From contig JBBIKS010000057.1 in the NCBI GenBank assembly GCA_037445375.1, positions 1 through 15,432 on the forward strand: a stretch of 15,432 bases of DNA, written 5' to 3'. The notes beneath the pieces are model-generated. The model saw only the letters and a list, made by a program, of their open reading frames with translations, was not told where the DNA came from and did no database searches. Source of the stretch: DYHD01 sp037445375. Its GTDB lineage: Bacteria > Nitrospirota > Thermodesulfovibrionia > Thermodesulfovibrionales > Dissulfurispiraceae. A program made the translations under genes and the position numbers. Positions 1-6,086 of the stretch are shown piece by piece (positions within the stretch are counted from its first letter, which is position 1; every line of letters begins with the position of its first letter).

Positions 1-60
1 TTTTATTGATTGTTAGTTTACCAAAGAATGTCAGATTAAGTCTAATCTATTGCAATTTAC

Positions 61-786
61 TCATTGTTTAATTGCCTTCTCAATAATCTGTTTTACAAAC
101 TCTGGAATTGTCGGTCCTGATTTATTGGCATCAGTTTTCAGTTTTTCATATTGCTCCACTTCTTTGTTTTGCCATATCAAATCAAGCCGCCTAACCTGAC
201 TCATAGCAACATGTGAATAATCTTCAGGATACGCCCAGTAACAAGAAAAGCAAATTTCCTTTTTCTTTAGAGTTTGCCAATTTTCACAATGCTCGCATGA
301 CCACGATTTTGCCAGATTTGCCAAGCCAGATAATAACATAAAATCATCTGGGTTCAGCTCGACACCTTCTCCATCTCCTCCTACTTCATAAGGAACGCGA
401 TGGTCTATCTGAAGCTCGCTTTTATCCATGTCTTCAAGATAAATAAAGCATTTGCAGCCATACTTCTCGATGAGAAACTCTTTAATCTTCTTAGAAATAC
501 CTGTACGTCCTGACAGCTTTCTGAATCTCTTTTTGTTTATATCACCAAAACGATATGCAGCAATCTTTCTGCCGTCTGAACCTTTAACCCGAAAAGTCTC
601 AAGGGGAATACCGTACTCTCGCACATCTCTAACTGCCCTCGGTGGATGATTGTGTCCGTATTTTTCCTTTATTTCTTCTGTCGTGATATGTTCATGCTTT
701 AAAATATGGTCAATAACAGTCTTGGGACGTTTTGCAGTAACAGACTTGCAAAGCTCAAGAAACTCTTTTGGGTACTTTTGCGGCAT
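61..786 (-). CDS. HNH endonuclease, probable restriction enzyme partner of the adjacent adenine methylase
   Basis: A 241-residue protein. The N-terminal part (about residues 20-65) looks like a winged-helix DNA-binding segment. The HNH core follows: LQIDHRVPYE at 125-134 supplies the Asp-His pair, Asn157 lies in the ANLAKSW segment, and zinc-type cysteines sit at 164/167 (CEHC) and 179/182 (CFSC). From memory, relatives carry a CxxC where this protein has C113-F-I-Y116; Tyr could come from Cys by one transition (TGT to TAT), so one zinc ligand may be lost. The start has GAAGG four bases upstream and a GGAGG further up. It lies 75 bp downstream of the broken methylase on the same strand, the usual layout of a type II restriction-modification pair. 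A restriction role is inferred from the HNH fold and this neighbour; a homing-type or orphan nuclease is the alternative. The stop codon is TGA. Confidence 0.75.
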   Translation of the reverse strand: MPQKYPKEFLELCKSVTAKRPKTVIDHILKHEHITTEEIKEKYGHNHPPRAVRDVREYGIPLETFRVKGSDGRKIAAYRFGDINKKRFRKLSGRTGISKKIKEFLIEKYGCKCFIYLEDMDKSELQIDHRVPYEVGGDGEGVELNPDDFMLLSGLANLAKSWSCEHCENWQTLKKKEICFSCYWAYPEDYSHVAMSQVRRLDLIWQNKEVEQYEKLKTDANKSGPTIPEFVKQIIEKAIKQ

Positions 787-861
787 AACGCCTTCTTGCC
801 TCCATCAAAACAAGTTGTTCTGTCTCATGCTTTCTGTGAAAATATGGTGAAGCTGCAACCT

Positions 862-1689
862 CTACAGCCAATCGTGGCACTCAACAGTAATAGCATCTCG
901 TTTAAGTAATGTCGCCTGAGATGAGCGTCCGGCTTCCAGTTCAATTAAAGTAAGCGAAAGGCTATCAGGCAAACGATGACCAAAGGTTTTATTGCCTGTC
1001 CGACCATCATAACTAACAGCGTAACGAATATTGCGGGTATTTAATCCTGCTAATGTCATTACAAATTCATCATATAATATGCCGGAAAAATAACGAGAAT
1101 CCCTGTCTCAGCATACTCCTTGATAAGGTGGGTCCATATAAACAACATCTTCCTCGTTGACATTAAATAAAATATCCTTGTAATCAAGTGATAATATTAT
1201 TGTTTTTCCTTTTAAAAGAGCAGAGACGCCAAAGATATTTTCTCGCATTGTTTCAGGTCTTGTGCCATGGCGTCGTTTGTCAGGACTTTGATTAAAAAGC
1301 CCTTCAGCATTGTAACGCACTGAACCTTTCACACAGCGTGCAAGCAAATAAAGAAATAATCTGGGGTCGCCTGTTCGATTGAAATCTTCTCTAACTAGGT
1401 AATAATGTTCTATAGGGTCATCATGCTGCTGATTCCATAGCTTTTCATAAAAATTAGCTATCCCGGTAGGGTGATTAATTATGAGTCCAAGCAATTCAAC
1501 AAGAGGCTTGTTTAAATCATTTATACAATACGAATTTGCTCTGCCTCTTGCGGCACAGGCTATTGAAATAGCAGCCGTTTCAGCAAACGGTTCTACAAGT
1601 CTGGGGAATCTGTTAGGTAAGTATTGGAGAATATTTGATGCAAGAACTCTCTTGCTTCCCTGATATTGTATAGGATGTGGGACTTTCAT
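862..1689 (-). pseudogene. Dam-family DNA adenine N6-methyltransferase interrupted by one in-frame TGA
   Basis: The first open part (1108-1689, 193 residues) has the N-terminal QYQGSKR motif, a SAM-binding region VEPFAETAA (34-41) and the catalytic DPPY at 186-189. It stops at TGA (1108-1110) right after DPPYQGVC. The same frame continues without shift as DRDSRYFSG, then VSYDGRTGNK and AGRSSQATLL, which is the normal C-terminal half of the family, to TAG at 862. The full product would be about 275 residues. Relatives, as I recall them, have Gly at the TGA position, so GGA to TGA is the simplest explanation. E37 also occupies a position that is normally Gly in the SAM-binding motif, a possible second lesion. 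It would protect DNA from the HNH nuclease encoded downstream. Recoding is unlikely because other genes here end in TGA. A sequencing error cannot be excluded. Confidence 0.85.
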
Positions 1690-1696
1690 GTCGTTG

Positions 1697-2203
1697 TTAG
1701 CTTCTCTTCAATTTCTCGATTTCAGTCTTCCAGCGAGCTACTTCTTCTTTTACCGCTTCAATTAGTTGATCGTTGGACATTTTCGCAAAATCCAAACCGT
1801 ACACTTTTTTCTGATACGTCTCTGCGTCATTATCTTTCCACGAATAAGGGCAATCCGGTTGCCACCGATAGTAGTACCAGTATTTGCCTTTATCGTATTC
1901 GTTGATCGGCAGGAGTTCTATGCTATTTTCATCAAAGTAACGGAATTGGGGTCCGCAATCCCAAACACATAGATCTGATTTTTCAGTTGCCGATACAAAC
2001 ACACTGTCGATTTCTGCGATTTCTTCTTCAATACTTTTCGGAGGCGTGTTTTGAGAAAAGAGATCATCCAGTAAATCCTGAAGAGCCTCTCCATGGGACA
2101 GGTCGTTTGTATATTCCTCAATGCAATCCCATCCTTTGGCAATCCACTTAACTGATTCCTTCCAGCGAAGAATCGCTACTCTCAATTCTGACAGTTTAGT
2201 CAT
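1697..2203 (-). CDS. hypothetical protein, 168 residues, upstream of the methylase
   Basis: Not recognised. It is a 168-residue, acidic, soluble-looking protein rich in Trp and Tyr in the middle (KYWYYYRW and CPYSW around residues 107-125), with a cysteine-containing CVWDC segment near 79-83 and a charged amphipathic C-terminal helix (EAVKEEVARWKTEIEKLK) that could form a coiled coil. No signal peptide or membrane segment is visible. It ends 7 bp before the methylase start, so the two are probably co-transcribed and it may belong to the restriction-modification unit. The ATG has no clear Shine-Dalgarno; it begins only 14 bp after the end of the palindromic attC-like site at 2218-2277, which is typical of promoterless integron cassette genes. 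Function is unknown. Confidence 0.7.
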   Translation of the reverse strand: MTKLSELRVAILRWKESVKWIAKGWDCIEEYTNDLSHGEALQDLLDDLFSQNTPPKSIEEEIAEIDSVFVSATEKSDLCVWDCGPQFRYFDENSIELLPINEYDKGKYWYYYRWQPDCPYSWKDNDAETYQKKVYGLDFAKMSNDQLIEAVKEEVARWKTEIEKLKRS

Positions 2204-2217
2204 ACTTATTTAATAAA

Positions 2218-2277
2218 GCTGACACCTCAAATCAGCGGCGGGCAATTGCCTGCCAGATGTATTTATTTGTTATGAGC
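2218..2277 (-). other. attC-like palindromic site downstream of hicBA
   Basis: Read on the minus strand, the site opens with GCTCATAAC (2269-2277), contains an 18-bp near-perfect palindrome (2237-2254, arms GGC-GGCAATTGCC-GCC with one mismatched pair) and closes with GTGTCAGC (2218-2225). At 60 bp it has the size and layout of a short integron attC site. The opening box is exactly complementary to the GTTATGAGC that starts the hicBA unit (2959-2967), as expected when both came from one circular cassette. The closing box is not a canonical GTTRRRY, so this remains a candidate. Confidence 0.4.
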
Positions 2278-2298
2278 TTTTCTTTTTTTATAATGCAG

Positions 2299-2541
2299 TT
2301 ATGCGGCATCTTTGCATTCTTTGAGAAACTGAAAATAAGAGTCGCGAATCATATTAGCAGAACGCATATTCCCAAGAATAATATCTTGGTCTATGCTGGG
2401 ATAAGTTGAAATAATGATGGCTCTCAAAATCCCTTTCTTGACATAAGCACGGTGAGAGCCTTCCTGTCTATGAAAACAAAAACCAGCCTTTACGAAAATG
2501 CATTCAAGAATTTTCCAATGAACAGGTATGATGCGTGGCAC
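2299..2541 (-). CDS. hicA: HicA family mRNA interferase toxin
   Basis: An 80-residue protein of the HicA type: a short double-stranded-RNA-binding-like fold with the characteristic GF-x-x-x-RQ-GSH stretch (residues 20-30). His30 of GSH is the residue expected to be catalytic in this family. The C-terminal part (GNMRSANMIRDSYFQFLKEC) matches the usual amphipathic helix. The start is GTG at 2539-2541 and the frame overlaps the end of hicB by 52 bp, indicating translational coupling, with the antitoxin gene first. HicA toxins cleave mRNA ribosome-independently; this activity is known for the family and inferred here. The length is normal and no lesion is visible. Confidence 0.8.
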   Translation of the reverse strand: MPRIIPVHWKILECIFVKAGFCFHRQEGSHRAYVKKGILRAIIISTYPSIDQDIILGNMRSANMIRDSYFQFLKECKDAA

Positions 2542-2846
2542 GCTTCCGAACAGGCTCCGGCGACAGAGAAAGGAATGGGAACGGTAATAAATTTCTGATC
2601 CTCTGGCAATTTGACACGCCTTTTAAGTGGTTTAAAGCCGCACTGTTTCAAAACGGCATCAATGGTACCCTGCTCAAAGCAAGTTGTAATGAAAAGTCTA
2701 ATGGTCTCTCCGATATTGTCCCAAGCTTCTTTCTCCGTGGCCCCCTGGGAAAAGAGATCAAGCACAGGACAAGAAGAGACAAAAATATTGCCTTTTTTCT
2801 TAATATTTATAGGGACTTTGACCGCAAACTCAACCCTGCTGGTCAT
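2490..2846 (-). CDS. hicB: HicB-like antitoxin
   Basis: A 118-residue protein that starts with a HicB-type partial RNase H fold: VEFAVKVPINIKKKGNIFVSSCPVLDLFSQGATEKEAWDNI-like order with a beta-hairpin followed by the helix containing SQGATEKEAWDNIGETI (about 33-49). No C-terminal helix-turn-helix is evident, so self-regulation of the promoter is uncertain. The ATG at 2846 has AAGG five bases upstream. The gene precedes and overlaps hicA, and both are read from the promoter at 2874-2902. The role, binding and neutralising HicA, is inferred from family and position. The C-terminal 15 residues are read in the overlap with hicA and may be of little structural importance. Confidence 0.75.
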   Translation of the reverse strand: MTSRVEFAVKVPINIKKKGNIFVSSCPVLDLFSQGATEKEAWDNIGETIRLFITTCFEQGTIDAVLKQCGFKPLKRRVKLPEDQKFITVPIPFSVAGACSEACHASYLFIGKFLNAFS

Positions 2847-2873
2847 AGATACCTTGCTTTCGCCGTTAATTAT

Positions 2874-2902
2874 AGTATAGGGAGATGGCTCTTTTTTTTC
2901 AA
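2874..2902 (-). promoter_or_regulatory. sigma70-type promoter of hicBA
   Basis: On the minus strand TTGAAA (2897-2902) and TATACT (2874-2879) are separated by exactly 17 bp. The expected start is about 2867, some 20 bp before the hicB ATG. A private promoter is common for toxin-antitoxin pairs carried in cassettes. Confidence 0.6.
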
Positions 2903-2958
2903 GGGGTTCAAAGAGAAGAAGTGCTTATAAATATATAATTGCTTTTGTATATTGTCTT

Positions 2959-2990
2959 GCTCATAACGAGGCCTTCAGCCGCGACGATTT
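2959..2990 (-). other. 3' half of a second attC-like site, cut by the RAYT element
   Basis: On the minus strand this reads CGTCGCGGCTGAAGG then CCTC and GTTATGAGC (2959-2967). It shares the GCsGCTGA core and the closing-box position with the 3' half of the site at 2218-2277. The 5' half is absent because the end of the RAYT element begins at 2991. Confidence 0.35.
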
Positions 2991-3043
2991 GGGGTCAGGT
3001 CTTTAATTTTGATATTTCTCATTGACATCTTATAACATTTCTC

Positions 3044-3563
3044 ATGGCAAGACCATTAAGAATAGAATATTATGGCGCTGTATATCATGTAACATCCAGA
3101 GGAAACGAGCAGAAAAACATATTTGAAGATGATGATGACCGCTTGCTTTTCCTGAATACCTTAAACCAGAATTACGCAAGGGTCATTATAAACCCTTGTA
3201 GCTGCAGGCTTTAGCCTGCGTTTAAATACATCTAAAAGGCACATTAAGAATCCTTTAAGTCCACGCAACCTAAAGGTTGCGGCTACACCCTTGCGTAATT
3301 CTGGTTTAAAAAAGTTAACGAAAAGCACAATTGGCTATGTCATGCATACTGCCTGATGAACAATCACTATCATCTTGTTATAGAAACACCAGATGGCAAC
3401 CTTTCAAAAGGAATGAGGCAATTAAATGGTGTATATACCCCAATCATACAACAAAAGACACGACAGAGAGTAATACAACCAGAATGAAATCGCATATCAC
3501 ATTGGACTGCATTATTCAACAATAAGCAGATTATTGAAAGATGAAGAAAAATATCAAAATTAA
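3044..3563 (+). pseudogene. RAYT / Y1 (HUH) transposase relic
   Basis: It starts at ATG 3044 with MARPLRIEYYGAVYHVTSRG and FEDDDDRLLFLNTL, the usual beginning of REP-associated Y1 transposases. The frame is then broken at 3161 by the inserted palindromic element. After it the gene resumes as VNEKHNWLCHAYCLM and NNHYHLVIETPDGNLS (His-x-His of the HUH site) and GMRQLNGVY. A further internal deletion of roughly 100 or more residues removes the region between GVYT and the C-terminal helix-turn-helix NEIAYHIGLHYSTISRLLK, which is in another frame and ends at TAA 3561-3563. Even with the insert excised to one TTAA the frame would still be off by one base. The gene is therefore dead through at least three lesions. 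Confidence 0.85.
3165..3305. repeat. 141-bp palindromic MITE-like element carrying two opposed REP hairpins
   Basis: Perfect 19-bp terminal inverted repeats (ACCAGAATTACGCAAGGGT at 3165-3183 and its complement at 3287-3305) are flanked by TTAA on both sides (3161-3164, 3306-3309), a possible target duplication. Inside, GTAG heads a 7-bp hairpin with arms GCAGGCT/AGCCTGC (3198-3219) on the plus strand. A second GTAG heads an 8-bp hairpin with arms CGCAACCT/AGGTTGCG (3264-3286) on the minus strand. Two inverted GTAG-headed hairpins are the hallmark of a BIME, the substrate type of RAYT transposases. Confidence 0.75.
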
Positions 3564-3584
3564 AGACCTGACCCCCATTGTGCC

Positions 3585-3617
3585 ATTCTTGACAAATTAG
3601 GTAAACTATTTTAATAT
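3585..3617 (+). promoter_or_regulatory. iscR promoter with overlapping IscR-type operator
   Basis: TTGACA (3589-3594) and TAATAT (3612-3617) are spaced by 17 bp. The 25-bp window 3585-3609 matches, by my count, about 20 of 25 positions of the published type 1 IscR consensus as I remember it (half-sites ATAsyyGAC and GTCrrsTAT around an AT core). The operator covers the -35 box, suggesting repression by cluster-loaded IscR. The start site is predicted at about 3624, on the iscR ATG at 3623, so the mRNA would be leaderless. Confidence 0.75.
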
Positions 3618-3622
3618 CAAAT

Positions 3623-4096
3623 ATGCTGCGTTTATCCACTAAAGGGCAATACGGCGTTCGAGCTCTGTATGAGATATCCACTGGATATCCAGGTAGACCT
3701 GTAACGATTCGAGAGATATCTGAAAAACAAGATGTATCTGTTTCTTATCTTGAACAGATACTCAATAAGCTGCGCAAGTCTGGTTTTATTAAAAGCATAA
3801 AAGGTCCTGGCGGTGGTTATGTTTTGAATAAAAGCCCTGAGGAAATAAACATTGCATCTATTTTGAAGGAACTTGAGGGACCTTTTGCTATAACGTCCTG
3901 CCTTGACCCTGATGAAGGCTGCGTACGGATTGACTCCTGCGTAACTCATTTGTTGTGGAAGTCACTCGGGGAACAGATAGAGGCTTTTTTAAATACGATA
4001 ACTTTGAAAAATCTGTTGTCAGGTGATTTGCAAAAAAGGATTTCAAAACCAAAAAATATAAATCAGAATCAATCGCGGATGGGGCGAAGAAGTTAA
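3623..4096 (+). CDS. iscR: Rrf2-family iron-sulfur regulator IscR
   Basis: A 157-residue winged-helix repressor. The N-terminus MLRLSTKGQYGVRALYEI and the recognition region SVSYLEQILNKLRKSG (39-54) followed by GPGGGY are typical of Rrf2 proteins. Three cysteines at 93, 100 and 106 plus His109 (CVTH) form the [2Fe-2S] ligand set; spacing is C-x6-C-x5-C, one residue longer in the first interval than in E. coli IscR. It senses cluster status and represses cluster biogenesis genes, including itself. The start at 3623 is forced by the N-terminal family motif. No Shine-Dalgarno exists and the promoter sits directly upstream, implying leaderless translation. The C-terminal tail after residue 140 is basic and probably disordered. 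The IscR assignment over other Rrf2 members rests on the Cys3-His set and the downstream nifS-nifU genes. Confidence 0.93.
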   Translation: MLRLSTKGQYGVRALYEISTGYPGRPVTIREISEKQDVSVSYLEQILNKLRKSGFIKSIKGPGGGYVLNKSPEEINIASILKELEGPFAITSCLDPDEGCVRIDSCVTHLLWKSLGEQIEAFLNTITLKNLLSGDLQKRISKPKNINQNQSRMGRRS

Positions 4097-4172
4097 ATCT
4101 ATATTAAATCGTTTGCCCGCCACACCCTTTTTAACATTAAAAAGTTGTAAATAGTAGTTTGGATCAAAAGAT

Positions 4173-4205
4173 ATAGTTGACAAAAATAATCAGGTATTTT
4201 AATCT
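4173..4205 (+). promoter_or_regulatory. second IscR-type operator and promoter, for the tusA-like/nifS/nifU operon
   Basis: The 25-bp window 4173-4197 fits the type 1 IscR consensus at about 23 of 25 positions by my count (left half ATAGTTGAC, right half ATCAGGTAT). It overlaps TTGACA (4177-4182), which is 17 bp from TAATCT (4200-4205). The predicted start is about 4212, on the ATG at 4213, again without room for a leader. Just upstream, iscR ends at 4096 and a weak CTTTTT...AAAAAG hairpin lies near 4130-4145. Confidence 0.75.
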
Positions 4206-4212
4206 TTAAATA

Positions 4213-4464
4213 ATGAAATTTGTTCACGATATAAAAGCCGATGTTACTGCCGACATCGTTTATATGATGTGTCCCATGCATCTTTTGAAACTTGATGAGA
4301 TGATTAAGGAGATTGAGACTGGACAGGTTTTAGAAATTATGACGGATTATGACGGCGCCCTCGAAGACATACCAGCATGGTGCGAAAAAACAGGCAACGA
4401 ATTTATTGGCGTAGAAGAATCCGAGGATTACTTTAAATTTTATATCAGAAAAACCGTTGAATAA
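4213..4464 (+). CDS. TusA/SirA-family sulfur carrier protein
   Basis: An 83-residue protein with the compact two-layer fold of TusA relatives. The active cysteine is Cys20 in MMCPMHLLKL; most TusA proteins have CPxP, here the second Pro is His. The second half, GQVLEIMTDYDGALEDIPAWCEKTGNE-type sequence (about 38-62), is standard for the family, and an extra Cys57 lies in PAWC. TusA proteins accept persulfide sulfur from a cysteine desulfurase and hand it on. As the first gene after an IscR-type operator and immediately ahead of nifS and nifU, it probably handles sulfur for cluster assembly. No Shine-Dalgarno is visible; the promoter position implies leaderless translation. It is not tusA of the tRNA 2-thiouridine pathway by context, so no symbol is given. 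Confidence 0.85.
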   Translation: MKFVHDIKADVTADIVYMMCPMHLLKLDEMIKEIETGQVLEIMTDYDGALEDIPAWCEKTGNEFIGVEESEDYFKFYIRKTVE

Positions 4465-4506
4465 CAATTGGTTATAAGCTGAACGTTTATGTAAAAAGGA
4501 GATAGG

Positions 4507-5706
4507 ATGAGGAAGTGTTATTTTGACCATGTTGCAGTCAATCCTTTACTGCCAGAGGTTTTTGATGCAATGATGCCGTATTTTAAAGAAGAATATGGAA
4601 ATCCACTGAGTATATATGATTTAGGATTAAAGGCAAGGGATGTCATTGAAAATGCAAGGACAGAGGTAGCAGCTTTGATTAATGCAAAGCCTTCTTCGAT
4701 CGTCTTTACATCAAGCGGAGCCGAGGCAAATAACTTTGCTCTTAAGGGGATTGCCCTTGCAAAACAGAATCAGGGCAAACACATAATAGTTTCGAGGGTT
4801 GAGCACCATTCCATTTTAAATACCGCAAGATCGCTTGAAAAAATGGGTTTCGTCGTAACATGGCTTCCAGTTGATAAATATGGTTCGGTAGATCCTGAAG
4901 CGGTCAAGAAAGCCATAATCAAAGAGACTATTCTTATATCAATTACTCATGCAAGTAGCGAGATTGGAACGATAGAGCCAATAAAAGAGATAGCCAAGAT
5001 CGCAAAGGAGAAAAAGGCACTGCTCCATGCCGATGGCGTTGCTACAACTGGGAACATACCTATAGATGTCAAGGATTTAGGAATAGATCTTTATAGCATT
5101 GCTGCTCATCAGTTCTATGGACCAAAAGGTGCAGGCGCCCTTTACATAAAAGAAGGCTTGAGGATAGTCCCGCTCATTTATGGCGGTATTCAGGAAACAG
5201 GCAGGAGGGCAGGAACAGAAAATGTTCCCGCTATTGTCGGCATGGGCAAGGCCGCATATATTGCTAAAAGAGATTTAAACGATAGAATTAATCACTGTAA
5301 AGGATTAAGGGATAAGATAATTGAAGGGGTCTTGAAGATTCCCAATGTTTATTTGACAGGGCATCCAGAAAAGAGGCTTCCACATCATGCGAGTTTTGTT
5401 GTTGAATTTATAGAAGGAGAGGCAATGCTATTGATGCTTTCAATGAAGGGCATTTATGCAGCAAGCGGTTCTGCATGTTCTTCAAAGGCTCTTAAATCTT
5501 CGCCAGTCCTTCTGTCTATGGGCATTGCATCTGCTCTTGCGCAGGGATCGGTTGTGTTTAGTGTAGGTATAGACAATACCCTCGAAGATGTTGATTATTT
5601 CCTTAGTGAATTTCCTCAAATAATAAACAGATTAAGAGAGATGTCTCCTTTTGCAAAAGGCTGGGGTGAGGGCGCAGAAGGCGACAAGTGTTATACAGGA
5701 GGATAA
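4507..5706 (+). CDS. nifS: NifS/IscS-like aminotransferase class V protein with altered active site
   Basis: A 399-residue protein collinear with cysteine desulfurases: YFDHVAVNP at the N-terminus, TSSGAEANNFALKG (68-81), the PLP-stacking His in RVEHHS, Asp176 in HADGVA, YGPKGAGALYI, GRRAGTEN and the mobile Cys324 in ASGSACSS. Several key positions differ from canonical NifS/IscS. The Schiff-base Lys of HKxYGPKG is Gln202 (HQFYGPKG), the Asn pair of HVNNEIG is Ser150-Ser151, the Gln of DAxQ is Ala179, and the substrate-carboxylate Arg of SIRFS is Val350 (SVVFS). I have an impression that similar HQFYGPKG forms occur in anaerobic Nitrospirota and Desulfobacterota but cannot verify it. AGGAG lies five bases before the ATG. 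It is followed by nifU after 4 bp. The likely role is sulfur delivery for Fe-S assembly; whether it is itself a desulfurase is open. Confidence 0.88.
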   Translation: MRKCYFDHVAVNPLLPEVFDAMMPYFKEEYGNPLSIYDLGLKARDVIENARTEVAALINAKPSSIVFTSSGAEANNFALKGIALAKQNQGKHIIVSRVEHHSILNTARSLEKMGFVVTWLPVDKYGSVDPEAVKKAIIKETILISITHASSEIGTIEPIKEIAKIAKEKKALLHADGVATTGNIPIDVKDLGIDLYSIAAHQFYGPKGAGALYIKEGLRIVPLIYGGIQETGRRAGTENVPAIVGMGKAAYIAKRDLNDRINHCKGLRDKIIEGVLKIPNVYLTGHPEKRLPHHASFVVEFIEGEAMLLMLSMKGIYAASGSACSSKALKSSPVLLSMGIASALAQGSVVFSVGIDNTLEDVDYFLSEFPQIINRLREMSPFAKGWGEGAEGDKCYTGG

Positions 5707-5710
5707 GGTT

Positions 5711-6079
5711 ATGTATTCTCAGAAGGTTATGGATCACTTTTCAAACCCAAGAAATGTAGGTGAAATACCAGATGCAGACGGCGTTGGCATGGAAGGCAAC
5801 CCGACATGCGGTGATGCCATGCAGATTTTTATAAAAGTGGAAAATGACACCATAGTTGATGCAAAATTCAAGACATTCGGCTGCGGCGCCGCCATAGCAG
5901 TCAGCAGTATGGTTACTGAGATGGTCAAGGGTAAGACTATTGATGAAGCGCTGAATATATCAAAGGAGGCAGTTGCTGCTGAATTGGATGGACTTCCTCC
6001 GCAAAAACTTCACTGTTCTAATCTTGGGGCAGATGCACTGAGAAAAGCTATTGAAGACTATAGAAGCAGAAAGAAGTAA
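5711..6079 (+). CDS. iscU: Fe-S cluster assembly scaffold, IscU/NifU N-terminal type
   Basis: A 122-residue scaffold. Conserved ligands are Cys33 and Asp35 (TCGDAM), Cys58 (FGCGAA) and Cys102 in KLHCS, where clusters are built from iron and persulfide sulfur. It lacks the C-terminal Nfu and ferredoxin-like domains of full NifU, so it is the short single-domain form common in anaerobes. The start MYSQKVMDHF is chosen because AGGAGG at 5697-5702 sits 8 bases upstream and the family begins here; an upstream in-frame ATG at 5651 would overlap nifS by 56 bp and add residues without family support. Together with the preceding two genes it forms a minimal assembly set; no hscBA, fdx or IscA genes are in the window. 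Confidence 0.93.
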   Translation: MYSQKVMDHFSNPRNVGEIPDADGVGMEGNPTCGDAMQIFIKVENDTIVDAKFKTFGCGAAIAVSSMVTEMVKGKTIDEALNISKEAVAAELDGLPPQKLHCSNLGADALRKAIEDYRSRKK

Positions 6080-6086
6080 GACTTAA

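Larger units (their letters stand above)
2991..3575 (+). mobile_element. decayed RAYT (REP-associated tyrosine transposase) element with inverted ends
   Basis: The element is bounded by inverted repeats at 2991-3020 and 3546-3575 that match at 29 of 30 positions; the outer part is GGGGTCAGGTCTTTAATTTT. Between them lies a broken RAYT gene, itself interrupted by a 141-bp palindromic repeat. The right end abuts the iscR operator (3585), and the left end truncates an attC-like half-site. The element cannot move by its own protein. Confidence 0.75.

Noticed and set aside
1108..1110. TGA recoded as glycine (alternative genetic code) or selenocysteine in the methylase
   Set aside because: The HNH, tail-anchored and FecR-type genes end in TGA, no other long gene contains in-frame TGA, the other genes use ordinary Gly codons, and no selenoprotein context is known for this family.
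2535..2930. 131-residue plus-strand open frame over hicBA
   Set aside because: Antisense to hicB, which has family similarity and a promoter; the frame has no recognisable domain.
5651..5710. Longer iscU starting at 5651
   Set aside because: It would overlap nifS by 56 bp, whereas ATG 5711 has AGGAGG at ideal distance and begins with the family N-terminus.
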